32,967 nt of DNA from Oscillospiraceae bacterium (GCA_017411265.1 JAFRDL010000086.1:1-32967), one strand, 5' to 3'. Shown: positions 24,192-32,568, counted from the first letter of the stretch. The notes: generated by a model not told the origin, from the letters alone. Numbers and translations: made by a program.

Positions 24192-25246
24192 TACAGCTCG
24201 ACCTCCTTCTTATTGGAGATACGCACCTGAACCAGCGAGACGATCGCCAGAATGATGAAGAACAGCACGGCCTTGGCCTGGCCAAGCGCGTAGTTGTTCT
24301 TGGAGATGGCGGTGTTGTAAATGTTCAGCGCCAGCATCTGGGTGCCGTTGGTCAGGTAATTGCCCATGAAGTTCTGCACCGAGCCGGTGCCGTTGGTCAA
24401 CGCCATGTTCACGTCGAACTGTTTGAACGCGCTGGTCAGCGTCAGGAAGGTGCAGATGGTAATGGTGGAGGCGATCATGGGGATCTTGATCCGGAACAGG
24501 GTGGTGACGGGGCTGGACCCGTCGATGGCGGCGGCCTCCAGCACCTCGCCGGGAACCGTGACAAGGCCGTTGACGTAGATCAGCATGATGTAGCCGGCGT
24601 ACTGCCAGATGTACACGACGATGATCGCCATGAAGGCCGTGTTGGTATTGCTCAGCAGGGAGATGCCGTCTCCGGCCAGCTGGATCAGCACGTTGTTGAA
24701 AACGAACTGCCACACGTAGCCGAGGACGATGCCGCCGATCAGGTTGGGCAGGAAGTAGGCGGCGCGGAAGAAGCCGATGCCCTTCAGCTTGCTGGTGCAC
24801 AGCAGGGCCAGCAGGAAGCCCACCACGTTCACCAGAATCATGTTGACCACCACGAACAGGATGGTGATGAGCAGGGACCAGAGGAAGCTGGTCTCCTTGA
24901 ACATGGCCGCGTAGTTGGCCAGACCGACGAACTGGGTATACTGGATGCCGGTCCAGTTGGTCAGTGAGTAAAAGATACCGAGGACCAGGGGGATGATGAC
25001 CGTCACGGCGAAGGTGAACAGCAGGGGGAACAGGAAGATCACGTTCACCAGATCACGGTGGCGGCGCTGGGACGGGAAGAAGTAAAGGCCGGCCAGCACG
25101 GCGAGGATCCCGACGATCAGCATGGGCCCGCGCAGACCGGAGCTGCTCCTGGCGACGTCCATGGCGATGGAAGCGGCAAGCAGCGCGACGCCGCCGATCA
25201 GCAGCACGAGGGACAGGACTTTTTTCGCAGGGGGTGCAGATTCCAT
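24191..25246 (-). CDS. Sugar ABC transporter permease (MsmF/MalF type) with N-terminal extension
   Basis: This 351-residue inner-membrane permease pairs with the next one. The coupling loop LEAAAIDGSSPVTTLFRIKIPM is split across residues about 245-266. Before the normal six-helix core (starting near residue 66) there are about 65 extra residues with two hydrophobic segments (about 10-27 and 40-57), which MalF-type proteins often but not always have. ATG 25246 follows AAAGGAGC with a 12-nt gap. The TAATG overlap links it to the next permease gene. A terminator lies between it and the binding-protein gene upstream. Confidence 0.92.
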   Translation of the reverse strand: MESAPPAKKVLSLVLLIGGVALLAASIAMDVARSSSGLRGPMLIVGILAVLAGLYFFPSQRRHRDLVNVIFLFPLLFTFAVTVIIPLVLGIFYSLTNWTGIQYTQFVGLANYAAMFKETSFLWSLLITILFVVVNMILVNVVGFLLALLCTSKLKGIGFFRAAYFLPNLIGGIVLGYVWQFVFNNVLIQLAGDGISLLSNTNTAFMAIIVVYIWQYAGYIMLIYVNGLVTVPGEVLEAAAIDGSSPVTTLFRIKIPMIASTITICTFLTLTSAFKQFDVNMALTNGTGSVQNFMGNYLTNGTQMLALNIYNTAISKNNYALGQAKAVLFFIILAIVSLVQVRISNKKEVEL

Positions 25247-25320
25247 ATTCGAACCAGGCTCCTTTCCTCTTGATTGTTGTCCGCCGGGGTTTCAGAGGGC
25301 CGCCCCGGCGGTGCGTTTGA

Positions 25321-25362
25321 AAAAAAAACGGGCAGCAGTTGAATACTGAGCTGCTGCCCGTT
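25321..25362 (-). terminator. Terminator between the binding-protein and permease genes
   Basis: On the minus strand a 12-bp stem (25351-25362 with 25327-25338, 12-nt loop) is followed by a long T run from the A stretch at 25320-25328. It should let most transcripts stop after the binding-protein gene, so that protein is made in excess over the membrane parts. Confidence 0.85.
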
Positions 25363-25400
25363 CATTCTCCATAACTATGAACGGAGATTCGGGAAATGGA

Positions 25401-26702
25401 TCAGGAGGCGTAGCACGCGGCGCAGACCTGCTGGCAGACCTCGACGAACTTGTCGGTGTCCAGCTTGCCCTGGGCGTAGTCATTGAAGACCTGGCCGAGG
25501 TAGTTCTGCGCGAGGCCCTCCTTGTTGCTCTGCCAATGCCAGTTGGAGGTCTTGCCGGCGGCGATGTAGTCAGACACGCTCTGGGCGAACGGGTCGGTGG
25601 CGACGAACTTGCAGGACTTGAACGGGCTGATGAAGCCGGCCTCATTGACCAGCACTTCCTGGGCCTCGTCCGTGGTCAGCCACTGCAGGAACGCCTTGGC
25701 GGCGTCCACGTTGCCGTCCTTGTAGACGGACCACCAGGAGGGGGAGTTGGTCAGGATGGTGTCGATGCCGTCCTGGAAGGCGTAGGGAGCAAAGCCCGCC
25801 TGGAAGCTGCCGGCAGCGGCATAGGCGTCGGCGTCGTCAGAGGTCATGGTGGCGCCGATCCAGTTGCCCTGGGTCACGAAGGCGTACTTGCCGGAGGCAA
25901 AGTTCAGCACTTCCTGGTCATAGGTGCCGGAGATCATCATGCTCTGGTCGGCGTACTTCTGCATCAGGCCGATGAACTTGGCGAAGTCGGTGTACCGGGC
26001 GACGTCCAGCTTGCCGCCGTCGGCCAGAAGGTCGGAGTAGGTGGTGTCGTCACGGGCCAGGCCGGCGTCCAGATACTGGCCGAAGATGTGGTTGCCGCTG
26101 GACCAGTAGAGGTTGACGGGCTCGGTGTAGTAGCCGATGACCGCGGTCAGACCCAGGTCGTCCTTCTGGGCATCCAGAGTGGCGAAGGCGGCCTCGTAAG
26201 CGGCGGGGCTGGTCAGAGTGGCGACGTCGATGCCGGCCTTGGCAAGGATGTCCTTGTTGTAAGCCAGGCCGATGGCCTCCACGGTGTAGGGGAAGCCGAT
26301 CACAGCGCCGTTCTCATCCACGTAAGCAGCGTCGGTATCCGAGACCCAGGCCTCTCCGCTCATGTCGGCCAGCAGACCGGTCCAGTTGGCGAAGTCGGTC
26401 GCGCCGCCGTTGACGAAGATATCAGGCATGTTCTTGGCCTGATAGTAGCCCTTCAGGGTGCCCTGAATGTCGATGCCGCCGCCCATGGACTCGATCTCCA
26501 CGTTGACGCCGGTCTTTTCCTTGTACATCTGGGCCAGCTTTTTCAGCATGGCGTCGACTTCGATCTTGCCGTTGACGAGGCGGATGGTGTTGCTGTTGGA
26601 GCTGCTGGTAGTGGTCGTGGTGCTCGCGGCGCCGCCGCAGGCGACCAGGGAGAGCATGAGGACGAGCGCCAGAACCAGCGCGAGGAGTTTCTTCCCTTTC
26701 AT
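25401..26702 (-). CDS. Sugar ABC transporter substrate-binding lipoprotein
   Basis: This 433-residue extracellular solute-binding protein (MsmE/MalE type) captures an oligosaccharide for the two permeases. It has a signal peptide with lipobox LSLVACGG (lipid Cys near residue 22), a Thr/Ser-rich linker and a mature domain with GFPYTVEAIGLAYNKDILAKAG split over residues about 135-160. The usual SBP_bac_1 blocks follow (AFLQWLTTDEAQEVL, QNYLGQVFNDYAQG). ATG 26702 has AAGGAAGG seven nt upstream. Longer in-frame starts lack a site. The ligand is probably an alpha-glucoside or sucrose, judged from neighbouring enzymes only. Confidence 0.93.
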   Translation of the reverse strand: MKGKKLLALVLALVLMLSLVACGGAASTTTTTSSSNSNTIRLVNGKIEVDAMLKKLAQMYKEKTGVNVEIESMGGGIDIQGTLKGYYQAKNMPDIFVNGGATDFANWTGLLADMSGEAWVSDTDAAYVDENGAVIGFPYTVEAIGLAYNKDILAKAGIDVATLTSPAAYEAAFATLDAQKDDLGLTAVIGYYTEPVNLYWSSGNHIFGQYLDAGLARDDTTYSDLLADGGKLDVARYTDFAKFIGLMQKYADQSMMISGTYDQEVLNFASGKYAFVTQGNWIGATMTSDDADAYAAAGSFQAGFAPYAFQDGIDTILTNSPSWWSVYKDGNVDAAKAFLQWLTTDEAQEVLVNEAGFISPFKSCKFVATDPFAQSVSDYIAAGKTSNWHWQSNKEGLAQNYLGQVFNDYAQGKLDTDKFVEVCQQVCAACYAS

Positions 26703-26745
26703 TCTTTTTCCTTCCTTCATTTCAAGTTGGGTTCTTTCCTTTAAA

Positions 26746-26775
26746 CCCTGCGAATATGGTATCACACCCGCAGGG
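26746..26775. promoter_or_regulatory. Inverted repeat over the binding-protein promoter
   Basis: CCCTGCG (26746-26752) and CGCAGGG (26769-26775) are perfect inverted repeats with a 16-nt gap. One arm lies in the promoter spacer and the other around the expected transcription start. The placement suits a repressor operator, but no regulator gene is present in the locus. Confidence 0.4.
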
Positions 26776-26784
26776 GAAAATCAA
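26756..26784 (-). promoter_or_regulatory. Promoter of the binding-protein/ABC operon
   Basis: On the minus strand TTGATT (26779-26784), 17 nt and TACCAT (26756-26761), with TG one base before the -10 (extended -10). It lies between the upstream GH13 gene and the binding-protein start. Confidence 0.6.
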
Positions 26785-26831
26785 GAATAACATAAACACG
26801 CCACGGACAAATGGAGTTTTTGTGCATTTTT

Positions 26832-28517
26832 TCAGGAAACCACGGCCCACACGGCGGCCTGCCAGGGAGCGAGGGCAAGCTCCGGCCCGAGAGAAAGGGG
26901 CGCCCCGTTGGACAGCAGCAGCTCCGCCCGCCCTGCGGGGACCTCCGGCGGAAGCCGGTAGAGGCGGGCCTCCGGGGTCATATTGCACACGACCAGAAGC
27001 GGCGTCTCCCCGGGGCGGAGATAGGCGAAAATGTGTTCGTCCTCCGGATCCAGCAGCGTGAAGCGGTTGTAAACCACCGCGTCTTTCCAGCGGCTCTCCC
27101 GGCGGAGCCGGATCAGACGGCGGAAGTACTGCAGGACAGAGTCCGGATCGGCCTCCTGCGCCGCCGCGTTGAGGGTGGGATAATTGGGATTGACCATGAT
27201 CCAGGGCGTGCCGGAGGTGAAGCCTGCGTTGGGGCTGTCGTCCCACTGCATCGGCGTGCGGGCGTTGTCCCTGGCCTTGAAGGCGATGGCCTCCAGCAGC
27301 TCCTCCGGCTCCCGAAGCCCCGCCTCCGTCAGCTCCCGGTAGGCGTTGATGGCCTCCAGATCCCGGTAGTTCCCGATGGGGCCGAAGGGGCAGTTGGTCA
27401 TACCCAGCTCCTCCCCCTGGTAGACGTAGGGAGTGCCCTGCATCATATGCAGCGCCGTGGCAAGGCACTTGGCCGCCTGGGGAGAGCCGTCTCCCCAGCG
27501 GGAGACCACCCGGGGCTGGTCGTGGTTGCAGAAAAAGAGACTGTTCCAGGCCTGCCCTTCCAGACCGGTCTGCCATTTGGCGAGGTTTTTCTTCAGCGCC
27601 GGCAGGGGGACCCGGGCGGTGCTCCACTTGTCGGCGGGGGAGGCGTCCAGCCCCACGTGCTCGAACTGGAAGACCATGCTCAGCTCCGTGCCGTCGGCAT
27701 TGGCGTAGCGCCGGGCCTCCTCCAGGGTGACGCCCGCCGTTTCGCCCACCGTCAGGAGGTCGTATCGGGACAGGACCCGCCGGTTCATCTCCCGGAGATA
27801 CTCGTGGACGTGGGGACCGTTGCACACGCCGCCGGGGGCCATGACGCTGCCGTAGAGCATGCCCGGCTCCAGCGGGGCGTCGGGCATGTCGGCGCGCTTG
27901 GAGATCATGGAGATCACGTCCATCCGGAAGCCGTCGATGCCCTTTTCGCACCACCAGGTCATCATGTCGAACACCGCGTCCCGGACGGCGGGCTCGTCCC
28001 AGTTCAGATCGGGCTGCTTTTTGCTGAAGCAGTGGAGGTAGTACATCCGCGTGGTCTCGTCCCATTCCCAGGCCGAGCCGGAGAAGGCGCTGCCCCAGTT
28101 GTTGGGAGGGCGTCCGTCCTTTCCCTCCCGCCAGATGTACCAGTCCCGCTTTTCGCTGCTGCGGGAGGCGCGGCTCTCGATGAACCAGGGGTGCTCGTCG
28201 GAGGTGTGGTTGACCACCAGGTCCATGACGATGCGGAGACCCCGCTCATGGGCCGCCGCCAGCAGGGCATCGAAATCCTCCATGGTGCCGAACTCGTCCA
28301 TGATCGCCCGGTAATCGGAGATGTCGTAGCCGTTGTCGTCGTTGGGGGAGCGGTAGACCGGGCTGAGCCAGATCACGTTCACGCCCAGGTCCCGGACGTA
28401 ATCCAGCTTGCTCAGGATCCCCGGCAGATCTCCGATCCCGTCGCCGTTGCTGTCGCAAAAGCTGCGGGGATAGATCTGATAGACTACGCTCTCCTTCCAC
28501 CAAGCCCGCTTTTCCAT
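26832..28517 (-). CDS. GH13 alpha-glucosidase (oligo-1,6-glucosidase type)
   Basis: This 561-residue cytosolic glycoside hydrolase family 13 enzyme has no signal peptide. It has the N-terminal VVYQIYPRSFCDSNGDGIGD, the calcium/loop motif NGYDISDY and catalytic residues Asp200 (GFRMDVI), Glu259 (TVGET) and Asp333 (NHDQPR). QPDLNWDEPAVRD and the overall pattern fit the oligo-1,6-glucosidase/sucrase-isomaltase group, which releases glucose from the non-reducing end of imported alpha-glucosides. It starts 3 nt after the stop of the related gene upstream, so the pair is coupled. Exact linkage preference (1,6, 1,4 or sucrose) cannot be told. Confidence 0.9.
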   Translation of the reverse strand: MEKRAWWKESVVYQIYPRSFCDSNGDGIGDLPGILSKLDYVRDLGVNVIWLSPVYRSPNDDNGYDISDYRAIMDEFGTMEDFDALLAAAHERGLRIVMDLVVNHTSDEHPWFIESRASRSSEKRDWYIWREGKDGRPPNNWGSAFSGSAWEWDETTRMYYLHCFSKKQPDLNWDEPAVRDAVFDMMTWWCEKGIDGFRMDVISMISKRADMPDAPLEPGMLYGSVMAPGGVCNGPHVHEYLREMNRRVLSRYDLLTVGETAGVTLEEARRYANADGTELSMVFQFEHVGLDASPADKWSTARVPLPALKKNLAKWQTGLEGQAWNSLFFCNHDQPRVVSRWGDGSPQAAKCLATALHMMQGTPYVYQGEELGMTNCPFGPIGNYRDLEAINAYRELTEAGLREPEELLEAIAFKARDNARTPMQWDDSPNAGFTSGTPWIMVNPNYPTLNAAAQEADPDSVLQYFRRLIRLRRESRWKDAVVYNRFTLLDPEDEHIFAYLRPGETPLLVVCNMTPEARLYRLPPEVPAGRAELLLSNGAPLSLGPELALAPWQAAVWAVVS

Positions 28518-28520
28518 CCC

Positions 28521-30197
28521 TCAGTCCTCCATTTCCAGTATGACGAACTGCCAGGGGGCCAGCAGCGCCGCCCCGTTCTCCACGGAGAAGCCGGACAGAT
28601 TGTCCAGCAGCGTCTGTCGGATCTTTCCCGGCAGTGGGCAGGCCTGCGTCTCTCCCCGGAGGTTGCCCAGCACCAGCAGCGTCCGGTCTCCCCGGCGGAA
28701 GTAGGCCATCAGGCCGTCCCGTTCCTCCAGCCAGGGCTCCAGCCGCCCGTAGACCACTGTTTCCGCCCAGACCGGGTCCCGCCGCAGCTCGATGAGAGCC
28801 CGGTAGAAGCGCCACACCGAATCCGGCCTCCGGCGCTGCTCGGCAAGGTTGAGCGTGCGGTAGTTGGGATTTGCCGGCAGCCAGGGCGTCCCCGCGGTGA
28901 AGCCGGCGTTGGGGCTGTCGTCCCACTGGAAGGGGGTGCGGGCGTTGTCCCGGGAAAAGCGGTCCACCACCGCCAGCGCCTCCGCCGGGGAGAGCCCCGC
29001 CTCCAGCGCCACCTTGTACTGGTCCCGGCTGGAGATGTCGTCGATCTCGGAGATGTCCCGGTGGCGGACGTTCTCCATCCCCAGCTCCTGCCCCTGGTAA
29101 AGGAAGGGCAGACCGCGGAGCATAAAGCTCAAGCCGCCCAGCAGCTTTTTCCCGGCCTCGCAGCGGCCCTCCGGCGGGAGGTAATAGGATACGCCCCGGG
29201 GTTCGTCGTGGTTTTCCAGAATGTTGGAGAGAAATCCCACCTCGGCGGTCCGGCGCTGGCTGCCGAATACGGCGTGCTTCCACTGATCCAGCGTCACGGG
29301 AGCCTGGTCGTACCAGCCCCGCTCCGAGTGGTTCAGCAGATGACCGGAGAAGTCGAACATGGTGGAGAAGCAGCCCGTGTCACCGATGAACCGGGGCAGC
29401 TCCTCCGGCTTGTCGTTGAACACCTCCCCGGCGGTGAAGGCGTCGTAGCGGTAGAAGGTCTCCTCCGCCATCTCGTGGAGCAGATCCCCCACGCCCTTGG
29501 CCTCCTCCAGCATCCGGGAGATGGAGCACATGCCGTCGGCCCGGTCCGCCGGGAAATCCCGGAAGGGGAGCAGCTTTTTGATGTTGATGATGGCGTCGAT
29601 CCGGAACCCGGCCAGGCCCTTGTCCAGCCACCAGTTGATCATACGGTAGATCTCCCGGCGCAGGTCCGGGTTTTCCCAGTTCAGGTCCGGCTGCTTTTTG
29701 TGGAACAGGTGCAGATAGATCTTGTCCTCGTGGCCGGGCAGCTTGTCCCAGACGGAGCCGCCGAAATAGCTGCGCCAGTTGCAGGGCAGCGGCTCGCCCT
29801 CGTGCCAGTCCCGGATGTAGAAGAACTGTCCGTACCGCCCGTCCGGGTCGGCGCAGGCCTTTTTAAACCATTCGTGCTCGTCGGAGCAGTGGTTGACCAC
29901 CAGGTCCATGACGACCCCGATGCCCCGCGCTTTTGCCTCCGCGATCAGCCGGTCCAGGTCCTCCATCGTGCCGAAGCGGGGGTCGATGGCGAAGTAGTCG
30001 GAGATGTCGTAACCCTGGTCCGCCAGCGGGGAGCAGTAGATGGGGGAGAGCCATACGATGTCCGCGCCCAGCTCCCGGAGGTAGTCCAGCTTCGAGATCA
30101 CGCCGGGCAGGTCGCCGATGCCGTCCCCGTTGGAATCCATAAAGCTCTTGGGGTAGATCTGATAAGCGGTCTTTCCGTGCCACCATTTTCTTTCCAT
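28521..30197 (-). CDS. GH13 alpha-glucosidase, second paralogue
   Basis: This 558-residue cytosolic GH13 enzyme has AYQIYPKSFMDSNGDGIGD at the start, QGYDISDYF, and catalytic residues Asp201 (GFRIDAI), Glu258 (TAGEV) and Asp331 (ENHDEPR). It shares many blocks with the following gene (for example DNARTPFQWDDSPNAGFTAG against the same stretch there), but its loops after the nucleophile (NIKKLLPF...DGMCSISRMLEE) and the NHDE in place of NHDQ differ, suggesting a different bond or aglycone preference. The ribosome-binding site AAGGGGGA is 9 nt before ATG 30197. It is the first gene of the sugar locus. Confidence 0.9.
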   Translation of the reverse strand: MERKWWHGKTAYQIYPKSFMDSNGDGIGDLPGVISKLDYLRELGADIVWLSPIYCSPLADQGYDISDYFAIDPRFGTMEDLDRLIAEAKARGIGVVMDLVVNHCSDEHEWFKKACADPDGRYGQFFYIRDWHEGEPLPCNWRSYFGGSVWDKLPGHEDKIYLHLFHKKQPDLNWENPDLRREIYRMINWWLDKGLAGFRIDAIINIKKLLPFRDFPADRADGMCSISRMLEEAKGVGDLLHEMAEETFYRYDAFTAGEVFNDKPEELPRFIGDTGCFSTMFDFSGHLLNHSERGWYDQAPVTLDQWKHAVFGSQRRTAEVGFLSNILENHDEPRGVSYYLPPEGRCEAGKKLLGGLSFMLRGLPFLYQGQELGMENVRHRDISEIDDISSRDQYKVALEAGLSPAEALAVVDRFSRDNARTPFQWDDSPNAGFTAGTPWLPANPNYRTLNLAEQRRRPDSVWRFYRALIELRRDPVWAETVVYGRLEPWLEERDGLMAYFRRGDRTLLVLGNLRGETQACPLPGKIRQTLLDNLSGFSVENGAALLAPWQFVILEMED

Positions 30198-30226
30198 ACA
30201 TTGAATCCCCCTTTTTTCTTGATCTC

Positions 30227-30256
30227 AGCATACCATCCCGACTCCGGGCGTGTCAA
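30227..30256 (-). promoter_or_regulatory. Promoter of the GH13 pair
   Basis: On the minus strand TTGACA (30251-30256), 18 nt and TATGCT (30227-30232) with an extended TG. The leader before ATG 30197 is about 23 nt. Confidence 0.7.
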
Positions 30257-30331
30257 TCGGCCGCGAGGGGAAAGATCCCGTCTGCCGCCGCTTTATCCGG
30301 CCCGGAGCCGGACGTTTTTGCGGAGTCACGA

Positions 30332-30360
30332 TTGCAAAACAGGGGAGATGGAAGTATAAT
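30332..30360 (+). promoter_or_regulatory. Promoter of the PAP2 gene
   Basis: TTGCAA (30332-30337), 17 nt and TATAAT (30355-30360). It is followed by AAGGAGGT at 30381-30388 and ATG 30397. Confidence 0.85.
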
Positions 30361-30396
30361 AGCGGCGAAAGCGATCCGAAAAGGAGGTCTTTTCCT

Positions 30397-31365
30397 ATGA
30401 CAGCGACCGCGGGCGCCATCCTCTATTTTGACTGGGAGATGCGGCTCATGGAGTGGCTGCAGGCCCGCATCGGCAGCAGCGGCTTCGCATTTTCGCTGCT
30501 GTCCAACCTGTCCGCCTTCGGCGAGCAGCTGCTGCTGGTGGCCATCATGGGCTTCCTCTACTGGGGCCTGGACAAGGAATTCGGCAAATATGTGGGCCTG
30601 AACGTACTCATGGCCAACGTCTGGAACCCGCTGATCAAGAACATGGTCCTCCGCCTGCGGCCGTATTTCGTCCCCGGGTATGACGTAAAGCTGCTCCGGC
30701 TGGTGGACAGCGGCGCGGACGCCATGGACGTGGCCGCCCAGGGATATTCCTTCCCCAGCGGCCATTCCGCCAGCGCCGTGGCGGCCTACGGCTCCCTGGC
30801 CGCCCACGAGAAAAAGAAAAAGCTGCTGTGGGTGCTGGCCGTCGTGCTGCCGCTGCTGGTGGGCTTTTCCCGGGTATACGTGGGCGCGCACTTCCCCACG
30901 GACGTGCTCTGCGGCTGGCTGCTGGGCGCGGTGATCGTGGCGCTGATCCCCTGGCTGCGCCGGAAGATCCGGAACCGCTGGCTGTTCTACGCGGTGCTGC
31001 TGCTCTCCGTTCTGCCGGGCTTTTTCTTCTGCACCAGCAACGACTATTACAGCGCCTTCGGCATGCTCCTGGGCTTCGTTCTCGCCGAGCCCTTTGAGGA
31101 AAAGTATGTGAAGTTCGAAAACACCTCCAACCTCCTCCGCTGCGTCCTGCGCACGGCGGGCGGCGCGGTGATCTACTTTGCGCTTAACGAGGCGCTGAAG
31201 CTGCCATTCCCCAAGGAGATGCTGGCCGCGGGGGACTTTACCGCCTATCTGATCCGCACGCTGCGCTACGCCGCGGTGATCTTTGTGGTCATCGGCGTAT
31301 ATCCCATGCTCTTCAAGCTCACGGGCAGGCTCTGGGACCGAAAGGACAAAAAGCCGCAGGAGTGA
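30397..31365 (+). CDS. PAP2-superfamily membrane phosphatase
   Basis: This 322-residue polytopic membrane protein has the type 2 phosphatidic acid phosphatase signature: KNMVLRLRP (motif 1), FPSGHSASA (motif 2, catalytic His) and SRVYVGAHFPTDV (motif 3, nucleophile His and Asp). It probably dephosphorylates a lipid phosphate such as phosphatidate, undecaprenyl pyrophosphate or a related lipid. About eight hydrophobic segments are present, with a C-terminal half (after residue 190) that is longer than in small PAP2 enzymes. ATG 30397 has a perfect ribosome-binding site. It has its own promoter and terminator. Confidence 0.92.
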   Translation: MTATAGAILYFDWEMRLMEWLQARIGSSGFAFSLLSNLSAFGEQLLLVAIMGFLYWGLDKEFGKYVGLNVLMANVWNPLIKNMVLRLRPYFVPGYDVKLLRLVDSGADAMDVAAQGYSFPSGHSASAVAAYGSLAAHEKKKKLLWVLAVVLPLLVGFSRVYVGAHFPTDVLCGWLLGAVIVALIPWLRRKIRNRWLFYAVLLLSVLPGFFFCTSNDYYSAFGMLLGFVLAEPFEEKYVKFENTSNLLRCVLRTAGGAVIYFALNEALKLPFPKEMLAAGDFTAYLIRTLRYAAVIFVVIGVYPMLFKLTGRLWDRKDKKPQE

Positions 31366-31382
31366 AAAACAGGGATCATTAT

Positions 31383-31420
31383 AAAGGGCCTGTCCCGGAG
31401 TATGGGACAGGCCCTTTTGT
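31383..31420 (+). terminator. Terminator after the PAP2 gene
   Basis: This is a 14-bp perfect stem (31383-31396 with 31404-31417, loop GGAGTAT) ending in TTTTGT. It is A-rich on the left arm, so it may also work on the minus strand. Confidence 0.88.
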
Positions 31421-31430
31421 ATACAGAAGG

Positions 31431-31449
31431 CCACTCGTTCGACGAGTGG
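31431..31449. repeat. Small hairpin CCACTCG-N5-CGAGTGG
   Basis: This is a perfect 7-bp inverted repeat with loop TTCGA, about 12 nt after the PAP2 terminator. The rest of 31450-31580 holds no gene: it has an A-rich patch, a tandem repeat and a hairpin repeat. Confidence 0.5.
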
Positions 31450-31507
31450 ACAAAAAAAGCTTAAGCGAGGAGGAAAACACTTCAATAAGCCGGAATGACA
31501 GCAACAG

Positions 31508-31531
31508 ATTATCGCATACATTATCGCATAC
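31508..31531. repeat. Tandem 12-bp duplication ATTATCGCATAC
   Basis: Two perfect back-to-back copies of ATTATCGCATAC are present (31508-31519 and 31520-31531). No function is evident. It could be a replication slip or a protein-binding direct repeat. Confidence 0.7.
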
Positions 31532-31554
31532 GAAGAATGGGATTATGCTTTCCG

Positions 31555-31577
31555 TCGAAAGCGAAAGCCTTCGAGGG
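31555..31577. repeat. Left copy of a 23-bp hairpin repeat
   Basis: This 23-bp sequence (TCGAA, A, GCGAAAGCCTTCGAGGG) recurs at 32617-32639 with 22 of 23 bases identical. It can form an imperfect GAAA-loop hairpin. Together the two copies flank the A+T-rich membrane-protein gene. Confidence 0.65.
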
Positions 31578-31589
31578 GTAGAGCGCAAC

Positions 31590-32477
31590 CTATTTAGATG
31601 TAATATCGATCTGGCTGGTGCCTAAATCATCCTCATAAATACGGATGTTGTACTGGTACTCCTTGTCTCCGTCTTTTATGATAAAAGAGGTGTCACCGTA
31701 AGCGTGCGCCTGAACCAAAACCGTACTGTCTTCCCCTGTACCCGATACCGAAATGTCAGCGATCCCGGAATCATAGACCGTCACTTCTGCATATTCTGTC
31801 AATACGGGGTTATCGGGGAGAAACTGACTCGAAGAAAAGTCAACGTTCTTGGGGAGCAGCAGCATGACCGCAATGACTGCGATCGGTACCAGCACTCCAA
31901 CGAGCCTTTGCGGCAGCTTCTCCGTAAATGCATACAGATAAATCAGAATCTGGAGGATGCAGAACACGACCATGATCAGCAGGCTCGGGAACTGATGGAT
32001 CACGTGCTTCAGGCCGTCTTCGCAGAGATAGGCCAAAAGAATCAGCACCGGCATCAGGATGAGAAGACTGAGCCAGTTCTTTTTCCGGATGTACCAGCCG
32101 ATATACGCGGCAGGAAATGTGCACAGCGTCAGAATAAACCAATGCTTATAGTACTGAAAGATCCCCCAGCCCTGCCAGGTAAACGGAACCTGCAGCAGAT
32201 AGATCAGCGGCTGACTGATCAGGAAAAATGCAAAAGTCTTAAGTGCCGAGTCAAGGGGGCTTTTGGCGTTCGCGATGATAATGACAGCAAAAAAGACCCA
32301 TGCCTCCAAGGTCTCGCCCATCCTCGCAAAGGACGTGCCCTGAAAGATCGGAAGAACCAGAAAAACAGTGGTTAAAACCGCCGCTCCGACAGCATACAGG
32401 ATGACGCCGGGCCAGGTCAGGTTGATTCCGCCATATAGCTTGTCCGTAAATTTTCTCAATGCACTTTTCTTTTCCAA
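31590..32477 (-). CDS. Unknown polytopic membrane protein with extracellular C-terminal domain
   Basis: I do not recognise this 295-residue protein. About seven hydrophobic segments are visible (around 22-45, 58-71, 80-98, 112-130, 135-152, 163-184 and 190-209). A roughly 85-residue soluble C-terminal part follows that is rich in beta-type residues and Asp/Ser/Thr (YDSGIADISVSGTGEDSTV) and probably lies outside the cell. The only in-frame start is TTG 32477, since the nearby ATG 32484 is in another frame. The gene is clearly more A+T-rich, with different codon choice (AAA, ATA, CTG/CTC mixed), than the rest of the window. That suggests recent acquisition. It has its own promoter and stands alone. 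Confidence 0.75.
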   Translation of the reverse strand: MEKKSALRKFTDKLYGGINLTWPGVILYAVGAAVLTTVFLVLPIFQGTSFARMGETLEAWVFFAVIIIANAKSPLDSALKTFAFFLISQPLIYLLQVPFTWQGWGIFQYYKHWFILTLCTFPAAYIGWYIRKKNWLSLLILMPVLILLAYLCEDGLKHVIHQFPSLLIMVVFCILQILIYLYAFTEKLPQRLVGVLVPIAVIAVMLLLPKNVDFSSSQFLPDNPVLTEYAEVTVYDSGIADISVSGTGEDSTVLVQAHAYGDTSFIIKDGDKEYQYNIRIYEDDLGTSQIDITSK

Positions 32478-32539
32478 AATACATTCACTCTTTTCCTGCG
32501 TTTTCCATGTTTCGGTTCATGCAATTCCGATTTGTCTGC

Positions 32540-32568
32540 ATCATACCACAGAATCAAAAGCGTGGCAA
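32540..32568 (-). promoter_or_regulatory. Promoter of the unknown membrane protein
   Basis: On the minus strand TTGCCA (32563-32568), 17 nt and TATGAT (32540-32545) with an extended TG. It lies about 60 nt before the TTG start. Confidence 0.7.

Noticed and set aside
26811..30359. A 1182-codon open frame on the plus strand
   Set aside because: It is antisense to the two GH13 genes and has no recognisable domain. GC-rich third positions keep the opposite frame open.
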